DNA of 64,000 nt, from NCBI GenBank assembly GCA_947568835.1, contig OX387603.1:16206651-16270650 (forward strand). The letters run 5' to 3'. Shown piece by piece: positions 24,229 to 34,773 of this stretch (position 1 is the first letter of the stretch; each line of letters begins with the position of its first letter). Source of the DNA: Protonemura montana. Its lineage: Eukaryota; Arthropoda; Insecta; Plecoptera; Nemouridae. The translations under genes and the position numbers were made by a program. The notes below the pieces were generated by a model, which was not told where the DNA came from, made no database searches, and was given only the letters and a program-made list of their open reading frames with translations.

Positions 24229-25848
24229 TTGTATTACAAGGTTTTCTGGTTGGTTTCGCAACATTTTCGCATCTCAAAGAGACTATCTCATCCACATACC
24301 GATGTTAAAATGATTCCAGATGATCTTAGACATTCCTTACGCTCTAATAATAGTAAATAGAAGCCATATTGAGTTTGGTTAATTACAGTCAGCTGATGTA
24401 GTGGGTTGAATAAAAAAATATGAAGCGACTTTACAGTAATATCATAATCTTCTGTCAGAGGGTGAAAAACACGTACGTGCTCTTCCCGAACTCACCGCGG
24501 AGGAATTAGCGGACCAACTCGACGCCCTCTCCACCGAATCCAGGGCGTCGCGACGGCGTTCAACGGCGATGTTGGTCCTATCCAAAGTCGTCCATCTTTA
24601 GCGTCAGTTCGCTGTACTAGCAGGCCTCGAATGCTCCAGAGCGAGCGCGTGAGATCGTCGTCCAACTCATACCCTCCTCCGCCACGACGTCGACGACGAC
24701 GTTGTCCGCAACGCCACAAACCCATCCTCCGAGGTGACTGTCGATGAGCTAACGAGGAACCTGCATTGCTATGGGTCTGTGACGTCCTGAATTATTGTTG
24801 TTTTTGGAATAAAAGTTCCAGGAAACGTTCGTTGCTTACGAATTGGCCATCAAGTTGTTTATTTGTTGGTAAAATAACCTCTTGTTAGTGTTTTTCGTGA
24901 AATTCTGTTTAAATTCGCGGTCGACATATGCAAATAAAACATCCAATGAGAAAGCGAGAGATTAAGCACACGAATTCACCAGAAAAATTCAAAGCTGTTC
25001 AGCACACTTCAACACTTCGCTCTCAATTTCGTGATCAGAAGAGACTTTTTATTCCAATGAACCAAAATCCATCCCATATTTTGGCAAAATTAAACGTACG
25101 ATATAGATAGAATCCAGAAACCAAGACGTTTCTTCCTCAGATCAATAAAAAGAACGACTCTGAAAGGCTAACGAACGACCACCACTGACTGTTCTGTGTC
25201 GCATGAGCGCTCTCCTCTTCGTCATCCATGTCTGCATTAAACACGACGACGTCGCCGCATAACACGTGTCGTCTTGACGTCGCTCTGGTGCTCACAGACA
25301 ATCGGTACTCGTCTTCGATATCAAACGCAGGGCTTGTTTCTTGGCTTGTTTCTTGTTTCACACGGTGGTGACAACGCACAGGTCAATGCTTCGACGTTTC
25401 CTTAGTAATGAAGATAAGAAGCATTCTGGTCGTAGTCACTTGCGTATCGATTTGGGAGAATACCACCAGTCGAATATGCATTTGGAAATGAAGGTAAGCA
25501 AGGTTGGTATGTTTATTTTTAAGTTTCGACTCTATTTATTTAAAATCTTTGGCACAATATATCAGTATATCAAATCAGTTATGACTTTTTTAAGAACTCA
25601 AAACACAATCCCTTTTAAACCACTGAAGAAAATAACATCATAGCACTCTTTCACTATTCACATATAGATTTAAGTTCTCACAAATAAGGACAGCATCATC
25701 CACTCTTTCCACCCCTTCACTTCACAGTCAAATATCGATCGAAATACACTCACTAACACCGACAACTTAAAAATCGTTTCGTCTTTCTCCACTATCCTCT
25801 GACCGAGCACCTCTTCACCCTCGCCATCACCCTTCGACCCTAGTTAGT

Positions 25849-26028
25849 ATGGCGAGCGACTCGGAGCTTGCGAGCCCCACGAGAGTCACGGAACAACTGA
25901 CCGTCCAGGGGTTTGTGTTCACGCTGGGCACCCGACCGCGACGGAGGTTTGTACCATGGTCCGAGTTCGATTCGCCGGGTTCTGCAACCAACACTAGGAC
26001 ACCAGCGATTCATTGGGACGTTAACTAG
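25849..26028 (+). CDS. Short open frame in a GC-rich patch, uncertain
   Basis: ATG at 25849 opens 59 codons (MASDSELASPTRVTEQLTVQ and onward, later RPRRRFVPWSEFDSPGS). The composition is more protein-like than the surroundings, and AG/GTTTGT at about 25944 could be a phase-2 donor. I do not recognise it. It might be a short gene, a first exon of a plus-strand transcript, or chance. Confidence 0.2.
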   Translation: MASDSELASPTRVTEQLTVQGFVFTLGTRPRRRFVPWSEFDSPGSATNTRTPAIHWDVN

Positions 26029-27135
26029 TTTGTTAATGGTTAATGAGTGGTCTGGTGAGACAGCAATTGAAGTTTCTTGTTGGTGTTGGCGTTGGGGTTG
26101 GGGACTCATTCTCGCATTTAATGTTACAATAATTATGGGAGCGCTGCGCACTACAGAATTACGATTGATCATTCATGGGAAGGAGGCAGCCGAATTTTAC
26201 AATTTGATTTGGTTTGTGGCTTCGATTTGTGACCTCGATTTTGGTTTGTTTAACATTTTATACAAAGCTACAAAGTAAAAAATGTAGAAATAAAAAATAT
26301 CTAACGCGAGTCCACTTTGTGCAGACTAATTTATAGTCGGTAATGAAAAACTAGCATTAAAATTCACTTCTTTTCCATTAAAATTATTAAATTTTGTCGT
26401 TTTTTCCTGTATCCCATATGTACGTTATTGATATATTATTCCAATTCTTTCACAAATACACACCTTAATAAGACATTATTTCATCACACTTCTTCCATTT
26501 GCAATTCACATTCTTTCCAACCTCCTTAAGAAGTAAACAGAAATAATTTCCTAATGACTGATTCTAATTCCAGATCTTTTCTTTGTGGAAACTTCCCTGT
26601 GTTCTCAATTCTTTGGAATGGAGATTAATTTAGTTCGAATACGCGACATTACTAGCTCTCTGAAAGTACAGTGTTGAAGGCTACCTAAGACTAAATCTTG
26701 ACCTAAGACGAAGAAAAGGTTGGTCGAAATTCCATGCTAATGTGGAGTGGAATGATGCAGATATTTGCTCACATCTAAATAAAAAGGAGTACGGGAAAAT
26801 TTCCTGTTTAAACACAAAAATCGATTACTGGATATGAAAGAGGAAAACTTGAAAGATAACAATGACATATGACTTCAATCATTTGACATCTTAGCAATTA
26901 CGATTCGTTGACGATTACACTCTATGGCAATCAATTCGCAAGACATCTGTTCCACAGACATTTCTAACTTCCAAGGAGGATCTACGGACTTAACAAGAGC
27001 ATTTTAAACTTCTTGGAAACAAAACTAATAAACAAAGCCGCCATTCATAGAAGTTTCCGACAAATCGCAAGTGATTGAATCGCAAGGTATTGCGATTAGA
27101 AACGGCAACAACCTTAAAACAAGGCACAGTACAAG

Positions 27136-27156
27136 CCCCCCCCCCCCCCCCCCCCT
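27136..27156. repeat. Poly-C run
   Basis: About 20 consecutive cytosines upstream of a CpG-rich patch. It may be a sequencing-prone site and its length is uncertain. Confidence 0.9.
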
Positions 27157-29261
27157 GCGATCACGCTTCTGTCGCACGCTGCGCCAGCTACCACCTGTCT
27201 GTCGTGCGTGAAGAGTCGCTTGTTCGATGCGTCACGACGCCGGTGTCAAGCTGCAAGGCGGCACGACGGTAGTAACAATCAGGAGTGCGTGAGGACGTGA
27301 TCCTTTAGATGCAACGGGATCCAAAGTGATGCAAGCGATTAAGTGTATATTGCTCGTATACAAAAATATGTATTTTTTTCCTTATTACTTCCTACCCATG
27401 GCACCCAAAGTCTCGAAGTTGCTCACGGAATTAAGAATAAAAAGGCTCAAGGGTGTTTTCCCTGCAGACTACAGCCTTGATCTCCCTGTACCCTCTTTTC
27501 TAAACAATTTCCTATCTCTAGTGAATCGTAGCTGAAGCCTCGAAAGTGCGAATTGCGCCCAACGGGATTGAAGAGATAATTAGGATCTTTGCAGGGAAAT
27601 TAAATGATTCTGAGTCAAATTTAGAACATAAACCAGGAAGAAACTTCCTGCCATTGTCTGACCGCTGTATTGTATCGTGGGAAATCACGAGAAACCACTG
27701 CTAAGAGATGACTCAGAACTCAGAACTCACTGACATCGAACCCGTAAACTCCCAAAATGCGCGGCGGACTTGCTCTAATTTCCAGCATTACTATAACTGT
27801 GTTTAATAATGAGCTAACATTAATGTTACCGGTGCATCCCCTCACCTTGCAATAACCCATTTATTATTGACCCAACGAACTGCAGGTGAACACTATGCTT
27901 GTGATCCCAATGTTTTGATGTTGATATGACGTCACTCTTTAAATCCCCGTCACGCACTAGAGCCGTCATCGTCGAGGGGTCCGGCAGATCGTGACGCGTT
28001 TCCGCTTCCGGTTTGCCGATATCACGGTTTGTAGGAACCACGCCGTACGCACAGGCAGCCGAGTCGAGCCGAGTGCAGCCGAACCGAAAGGAACCTGATG
28101 GTGCATGGTAGCGTGGTGATAACTAAGGTAATTTTACCTGTAATTGCTTAGGGTGATGCCAATGCCTTATTGACATAGTTGAAGGAATTGGCATCCGAAG
28201 GCGTCAGTCTAAAACTATATTCCGTGACAATAATTCTGATTATGAGCAGAGAAAACACAGAAAAAGCAACCATGAGATACGATTACGATTCGTAAAATAG
28301 CCATCTCCTAAGACGTTGAGTGGTCATATTATGAGAGTTCCACAAGGGTTTGTAGGAGTGACGAAATCGGAATAAGAGCACCGAGAGTAATGGACCGGGA
28401 ATCCATACCTCGGCTATGATAACTCGTCTGATCACTGCAAGATTTTGGGTTTCTCTTGTGTTTTCCACATAGGAGCTCAAACCAGAGAGAAATAGGCCGG
28501 AACATGTGTGACCGAATCACAAGTGTGAAGCAGGATGCTTTACCAACTACTGCTCAATCACTGGTCAGCACATTTGTGGGTCCCGTGGATTAACAAAGAG
28601 GGTTCTGCATTCTCGTGTCGTGACAAAGACATTTTTCCTTGGCATTTTGCAGAGGTATCACCAAACTTAGATTATCGGAGGATACAATGTGTCGAGTGAT
28701 GTGGAATCCTCCCAGGAGCCACCGCTGTAATCCACGATTCGTGATCAAACCCAGCATTTTCCGAATTTAAAATGCATGTAATTCGATGGGGAAAACGTGT
28801 GTTATTCGATGGGCATATTATGCCTGGGCCTAGGCTGGCGTGGTCCCAGGGACCTAGGACAGTAGCAATGAAAGTCATGCAGGTTATATTGGGGCGTTCA
28901 TGAGGCTCCTCATGTCCATAAAACTCTTCTTCTTAAGAAGATGTAAAGGACATATGTAGACACAGCGTAAGACGATTCTTTGCTTATTTTTAGTCAAGAA
29001 AAAATCACCAGCCATGAAATATACGCCACGTGGAAGCCATGTGCTCACCGTCAATGACTCTGACTAGCAGCGCGGAATGCCGTCGACTTTTGCAAGCGTC
29101 AGGCCAACGCCATCTCGAGGTGTTCCGTGAGGCTTGCCCATCAATGAGTCATTTATGACCATCAAGTTTATAGGTATTTTATTTATTTATTTAGTTAGTT
29201 ATTGCTGCGGACAGGTACATCAAATCTGTATGAGCTTTGTTTAATAATTCCATAATATAGA

Positions 29262-29270
<9 letters not shown>

Positions 29271-29306
<36 letters not shown>
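29271..29306. repeat. (TAA)n microsatellite
   Basis: About eleven TAA units in tandem, located just before a family A MITE. Confidence 0.95.
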
Positions 29307-29307
<1 letters not shown>

Positions 29308-29371
29308 CTGATAGCGAATAATATGATACAGTATGATTTGATATAGTATTATGTTTGTATAGTCAGAGGGC

Positions 29372-29725
29372 CAGCGTTAATGTTAAACTTTCTGCTGAGC
29401 AAACGAGCCGGCAACATGTGGTAACGGTAGGTGCCACCCGGTGGTGAGTGCTGTCGTCCCTTTTTTTTTTTCAAATTAGTACAAATATTAAAAATGTACA
29501 ACTTAAAATATAGATAATTGCTGGGTTAAGCATTAATACCGATTATTTGAGAGAAAACAAGTCTCAAAAGCGAGTAATCTGCGATAAATAAAAAACTTAT
29601 TTCTTAACACTCGCAACGACGGTGACTTTATCTAGTTGCATCGTCAACTTTTGTCGATAAAGTAGTTATTTGGCAGCCATTAATAGAGAAGATAGTTTAA
29701 CATGAAGCGCTATGGAAAGACTGGG
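29372..29725. mobile_element. MITE family A copy
   Basis: One end reads CAGCGTTAATGTTAAACTTT followed by the block with GGTAACGGTAGGTGCCACCC; the other has GTCGATAAAGTAGTTATTTG and a decayed inverted end. The same layout recurs at 31331-31560 and 56290-56605. No open frame. Confidence 0.65.
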
Positions 29726-30341
29726 TTTTCTAAATTAGCGTTTTGGACATCCACCTCAAATTGGAATCCAGGATCTGGGTGCCGGTCAGTCGTGTTTTGG
29801 CGGTGCGATAGTTCGTCTGGATAACAGTCAAAAATCTCTAGTCAAACAGTTAGGCATTCATCCAAATCCAGACATGCGATAAGAAATATTTCTCTCTACA
29901 TAAAAAAAAAGTGCTTAATTAGATATTGTTCGTTTTTATTTTTGACAAAGCATATCAAAAACATTCTTCTAAAGTATGTTGTTATTATGATCTGGCGTTG
30001 ACGGAGGATGCAGCAACATCGATTACGTCCAATTAATTTTAACCCGTTAAATCGTATGCACGATTTTTCTGCGGTCATGGTTATTGTCCTGAATATGGGA
30101 TCTGACTCGATCACTGACGTTTATATTAAGTCATCTCAAAATTGACCGCAAAATGTCTTCCTGTCGTTCTCCTTATCCATATTCCTTACCGCAAGCGAGT
30201 GTCAAAAGACCAAGGGATCGATTGTGAAAAATTGCGTAAACTTATATAATTGTGCTTGAAACTTATGATTAAAATTGAGTTTCATCTGCGAAGTGTCGTA
30301 GCTCGCGACCACTAATTCGACATTGATGAAATTTTAATTAA

Positions 30342-30499
30342 ATTGCAAACGCTTGCAACGCGCGGGGTATTTTATTATTATCAACACTCTATAACCGTCT
30401 CAATTTTTGACCGTCTAATTTTATAACCGTCTCAAAAATTGAGACGGTTATAGTGTTCATAATAATGCAATACCCTGCGCATTGCAAGCGTTTGCAATT
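30342..30499. mobile_element. Foldback element (family E), deletion form
   Basis: An almost perfect 158-bp palindrome. Its outer ends are AATTGCAAACGCTTGCAACG and CGCATTGCAAGCGTTTGCAA; inner parts repeat ATAACCGTCTCAAAAATT. Compared with the copy at 56925-57236 it lacks the tRNA-like parts, as if arms with their centre lost had closed on each other. Confidence 0.65.
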
Positions 30500-30690
30500 T
30501 ATATAAGATTTCATCTAAATACAACGAATCCAACTTCTAATTGGAGTTACCCGAGATTGACAGGTTGTGACGTAGTATAGCGTCACTAGAATCAGAGTGA
30601 CTGTGAGTATTCACAGCCTCTTGGTTCTACTCCTTGGAGATCCGTCATTCTCATCAAATACACTAAAATCGTCTCGAAAAGCAAGTGTTC

Positions 30691-30830
30691 AAGTAGCTCA
30701 ATGGGTTAGAGCAACACCCGCGATAGGTGGAGATCGGGGTTCGAGTCCCCGTTTAGGCATCAAGTTTTGAGATGGTTATATACCCATATTCTTTTCTCTA
30801 AGGTTATAGCGGTTATGGTGTTCACAGTAA
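30691..30830 (+). mobile_element. tRNA-like SINE segment
   Basis: Bases 30691-30759 read like a tRNA: box A TAGCTCAATGGGTTAGAGC, box B GGTTCGAGTCC (30738-30748). The acceptor stem does not pair, so it is not a working tRNA. The downstream GAGATGGTTATA and GTGTTCACAGTAATG match the inner arm of the foldback family E. This ties the tRNA-like unit to that family. Confidence 0.65.
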
Positions 30831-31330
30831 TGAAACTAATTCGGCATCTTAACATAATTGACTCCCAGTTACTGTCTACACATTTTTTATGAGGTGGCGA
30901 TGGGTAAAAATATTAAGGCGCTTAAGCCATCTTATGTAATCATACTTTTCAATTGAAAGAAATACGTATTTTTTGCAACAAAACAAATGTGAACATGAAT
31001 GAATAATACGAGGAACTTATATAGCAGTATGGCTTTTAAAACTAAAGGTTTTATTCGAAATAAGCGATTTCCCATGGATGCTTTTACGAATGGTGAGTCA
31101 AAATGTAGGGAAAACAACTGCATGGATAAGTAAAATTGCAGCACCCGTGAACGCCCATGCCAGAGGCGATTCCCGAATAATAAAAAAAAAACTTGATTAA
31201 TCAAGTTAAAGCGGTACCTACTGGTGGTAGCATTAACAGGTTGCAGTTTTCTCATGCTACAGCCTGGATAGCCCTTGGCGTCACACACAAACACAGTAGG
31301 TATATATAGTATATCATTGAGTTTATAGGT

Positions 31331-31560
31331 ATAGTCAGAGGCCTGCGTTAATGTTAAACTTTCTGCTGAGCAAATGAGCCGACAACAGGAAGTAACTATA
31401 GGTGCCACCCGATGGCCCTTGCAGTAAATATATTTATTAACAATAGAAACGACGATAACTTCACCTAGTGGCATACTCTATTTTTGACTGTAAAGTAGTC
31501 GTTTGGTGACCGTTTTTCGTGGAGACAGCTAAACATTAGCGTTATGGTAGTGAACGCCAG
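31331..31560. mobile_element. MITE family A copy
   Basis: Left end CCTGCGTTAATGTTAAACTT; right end TAAACATTAGCGTTATGGTA, its imperfect inverse. Internal blocks are as in the copy at 29372-29725 but shorter. Confidence 0.65.
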
Positions 31561-32315
31561 TATCTTTGGTACATAACAAACTGTACACAAAATACGATAT
31601 ACGAACAATATACTATTTTATTGTTTGTCAGCCTATAAATTAACAGCACTGATTTATAAGCACAGCGTTATCAATTTGCATTACCTAGAGCAATCAACCT
31701 GCCATCATGTTGCACGCAAGCTCAGAGGCCTATCATTTGATTCCCGGCTAGCGAGGTCGTTGGTCAAAGTAATATAAGGTTAACCTAGGTCTTACTTCTT
31801 CTTTCTTAACGTCAACCGCAATTTCCCTGTCATTAGTAAACGCAATGGCGTCCATGTCAACCCACAGCTGTAGACTGGTTGACCCAAGTAGATTAACATT
31901 GAACAGATGTCCGTGAGACAATTTATTTACATACCTATAGTGCCCAAGTACCTGCGTGTACTTAAGGACAATTACTCGTACCATCTCTTTAAAAAAAACA
32001 TCCGGACTGTAAATAACGTCTTTAACTGCCGTCAGAGACGACCTTGCAGACGGTGAGCTTTGAGTACAAATTGTTCTACATCCAGATATAAATTTGATTT
32101 CGTGTAACACTCCTCAAGGAATCCAAGGAAATGGGGAAATAGGCGATACAAGTGAACTACAACAACAGCAATTAGCACTTGAGGATTGTGACTCGTGTCG
32201 TTTGCAGTCCCGTTACGTTTTTTTTTTTCTATCAGCACGTTCAGAAATCTTGGGATGATCCGATATCGCATTTTTTACTAAATAGCCAGTCCATCTTAAA
32301 GCATATTTTATTCGG

Positions 32316-32345
32316 TTAGGTTAGGTTAGGTTAGGTTAGGTTAGG
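32316..32345. repeat. Interstitial telomere-type (TTAGG)6 array
   Basis: Six perfect TTAGG units follow each other, with a further TTAGG at 32354-32359. TTAGG is the ancestral arthropod telomere repeat. A short internal array can arise by repair of a break or by chance slippage. Confidence 0.9.
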
Positions 32346-33447
32346 CTGATGCGGTTAGGTGGTTTAGCTGTTAGCCACTCATTTTAGGAACCACATACTC
32401 ATAATTCCGAAACCGTTACATTACATGACAATATTCCATCCAACCCTAACCTATTTGACAGATATACTACATCGTTTTTTCTATTACAGTGAATTTTTGA
32501 AACTTTATATGGGTTTTAATTTAATCATGTTTCGTCACGAACTTGGTCTCATAGGAATAGATTTTATTTAATATTTGCAAATATAACCTGCCCGTATCCA
32601 AAATACAAAAAAAAAATTAATCAAGAAAAAAATCAAAGCTTTATTTTAGTCAATCTATTATAAAATTTACTGTCCTCTATACCCGGAGGGCAAAATGACT
32701 ATGAATACTTTCATGGCCATATACCTGGTTTCAAGAGGACAAATCCGAATGAAATACCATGCATCTACGATAGCGATATATATTTAAGGCTAATGCGACG
32801 CGGACTGCCGTAATTGTAGCCTTCGAAGCGTGTTTTCTTTGTGGTACATATTACGAGTACCTGTTTAGCTGTTGAAGCTTGACAAAATATATCTTCTATC
32901 TGCATGGTTAGCGCCGACGGTGGGATCCACTATGCGAAAGGGCAAAGACACGGATAGCATTTCAGATATGCAACCGGAGATTTTTCTTGATAAGTAACTA
33001 GATTACAGAGCAAAATCTCATAATTTTCATCACTTTACCGCTATTGCCATGCAATTATTTTCCTCCAGACCCTCTTCCCCGTCTTGAGTAACTTACCAGT
33101 AAAAATATTGAATCACAAGAAATGAGAAAATAGGTTTTTGAAACCAGCATGTAGATCAGTTATATTTCTGTAGGTAACTAACGTACTTTACTTTCAAATA
33201 TGTTGTTATTAACGAAATGAAACATGCCTCGAGTCACCGATCTGAGTAAAATTTTAAATACCGTTATTAAGCCAGACAAGCTACCCCAACGGTCTTACAC
33301 AAAGCAGCGTTGACCATACCACTGGGTTTGTTAACCTACAAACCCAATACCCATACCAGTAACCCCATTTATGCCCTGCGATACAAGCATAACATATATC
33401 AACAACGTTTCCGCTAACTATATGTTAGCAAGGATCAAAGGACTCAC

Positions 33448-33623
33448 GTGGGTGACCCAATCGACGACTCCGGCCTCGTATCCTTCCGAATAGACGTTCC
33501 GAACGCCTGAGACGCCTTCCGCCTCCTGGTTTCCACCTCACTCTCAGGCGTTGCGTTCATCGTCCACAGCTTCTTCACCTCATGAGGAATATGACTGATC
33601 TTCCTTCGCACCCACGCACTCAT
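33448..33623 (-). CDS. Candidate distal first exon, phase-compatible with the BAIAP3-like gene
   Basis: ATG at 33623 (minus, good AAAATGA context) opens 58 codons, MSAWVRRKISHIPHEVKKLW and onward. The frame ends in AC at a near-perfect GTGAGT donor in phase 2, the same phase as the 18060 donor, so splicing to the 12644 acceptor is possible with ACG (Thr) at the junction. The peptide is basic, then Ser/Thr/Glu-rich; I do not recognise it. If real, the locus spans over 33 kb and stands head-to-head with CFAP43. It could instead be the first exon of another minus-strand gene. Confidence 0.45.
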
Positions 33624-34708
33624 TTTGACACGCTGCACGCACTTATTTCTTGCAAACGTAACGTGCACTCGATGTCCGATCCTCGACACTGTCTCCTAAG
33701 CCGGCACAGAATGAGGACCTCAAGCGATGAGCGTGGTAAGCGTCGAACTGAGTCTGCTTTCCTTCGAGTCTTGTGGATAGACGGCGGCCCTGATGGAGCG
33801 GTGGGTGGGGGGTCATGCCCGCGGGACGACCTGCCTTGGTCTTGTGACGTCGAGAGAGCCGTAGAGTTTAAGCCGTGAGGAATGAGGGAATTCCCGTGAG
33901 TAAGGGGTCAATGAGGTCAGTTTTTGGGACCAGTTTTTGGGTTTTGTTATCAACTTCAGTTCCGTATAGCTTTTTAACGTGCGCATGGTTGTTTCTTCTC
34001 CTGCGATTACTCTAAACAGCTTCGAAACCTGATCTCGAGGTGGTCCAGAGATAGTCTTTGGTCCAGAGTGAGGAGCTTGCTGCAGGGTTTCTATGGCCAC
34101 TGTCATCTGCATCTCACACTCTATCCCTTCTTTCCAGTCTCTTACACGACGGACCTGGTATTTTTAAAAATAGCTCCATGAATTGCATATTTGCAGCTCG
34201 TGAGTGATGCTGCAGCGTTTTTAGGTGTCTGCGGTTTTGTGTAGAGTTGCAATTGTTTTGTTGGTGCATGGACATGATTGCATATTATAAAACCGGATTT
34301 GAGCAAGACTTGGCCCCGACAGTAAAACGCATAGCATTGCAGGCTTGTAGCAGTTGCTTTATAGGTATTGCTGGATGTGTGAGTTATCCATATGACCTTC
34401 ATTCACGATAATTTATCTTAATTAACGATAATTGATGCAGTGTCTTCGGCTGGACAGCAATTTTTGAGAGATTATTAATGTTTCTCATATTAAAATATTT
34501 TGCTTTTTGCAAGCATTTTACAATTTGAACAAAATTTCTGCTTTGATCCTCGTCAACTAGTATTGAATACAAATTCAAAATGTACGGAATTCAGCTGCGC
34601 ACTTGACTAGCATGGTTGCCCGTAGCAACCGTTGACCCCGCCATTTTTCAACAAGGGTAGGTAGGCGAAACGACATGCTCAACTGTAGCTTGAAGGACAG
34701 TGATTATA
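33624..34708. other. Spacer between a candidate minus-strand first exon and CFAP43
   Basis: About 1.1 kb between divergent start codons. The left part (33640-33880) is GC-rich, while the right part is AT-rich until the X-box. Open frames on both strands show no protein features. If the exon 33448-33623 is real, this holds both promoters. Confidence 0.5.
34615..34629 (+). promoter_or_regulatory. X-box (RFX binding site) of CFAP43
   Basis: GTTGCC CGT AGCAAC fits the RFX consensus GTNRCC-N(0-3)-RGYAAC, with perfect inverted half-sites. It lies 80 bp (right edge) upstream of the CFAP43 ATG at 34709. RFX factors drive motile-cilia genes throughout animals, so location and target agree. Binding itself is inferred. 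Confidence 0.75.
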
Positions 34709-34773
34709 ATGCCTGAAGGTGTGACGGAGAATCAAGATATAAGTGCAGAAGTAGAGGAAGAGACATCCATAAA
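34709..34773 (+). CDS. CFAP43: CFAP43 exon 1 (start codon)
   Basis: ATG at 34709 gives 21 codons (MPEGVTENQDISAEVEEETS and onward) and leaves AA in phase 2 at a GTATGT donor. Exon 2 begins with A, then TGG GTG AAA, so the junction reads IK/WVKYG, aligning with the conserved RWV near the start of CFAP43 proteins. The X-box just upstream supports this choice. An acidic N-terminal peptide of about 20 residues is plausible for the family. Confidence 0.75.

Larger units (their letters stand above)
18149..33447. other. 15-kb gene-poor stretch between candidate first exons
   Basis: If the exon 33448-33623 belongs to the BAIAP3-like gene this is its first intron; otherwise it is intergenic. It contains MITEs (21098-21252, 21322-21480, 21860-22165, 22836-23080, 29372-29725, 31331-31560), a 5S-like relic, foldback and tRNA-like elements (30342-30830), a TTAGG array, a minisatellite, a C run, and GC-rich patches near 24490-24740 and 27930-28080. 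No frame has convincing protein features apart from the weak candidate at 25849-26028. Confidence 0.5.

Noticed and set aside
30691..30759. Free-standing tRNA gene
   Set aside because: Box A and B are present but the acceptor stem does not pair, and the unit recurs with shared flanks, so it is a SINE-like repeat.
33582..33878. 98-codon plus frame over the GC-rich spacer
   Set aside because: It overlaps the minus-strand candidate exon, which has a better start context and a strong donor; nothing in it is recognisable.
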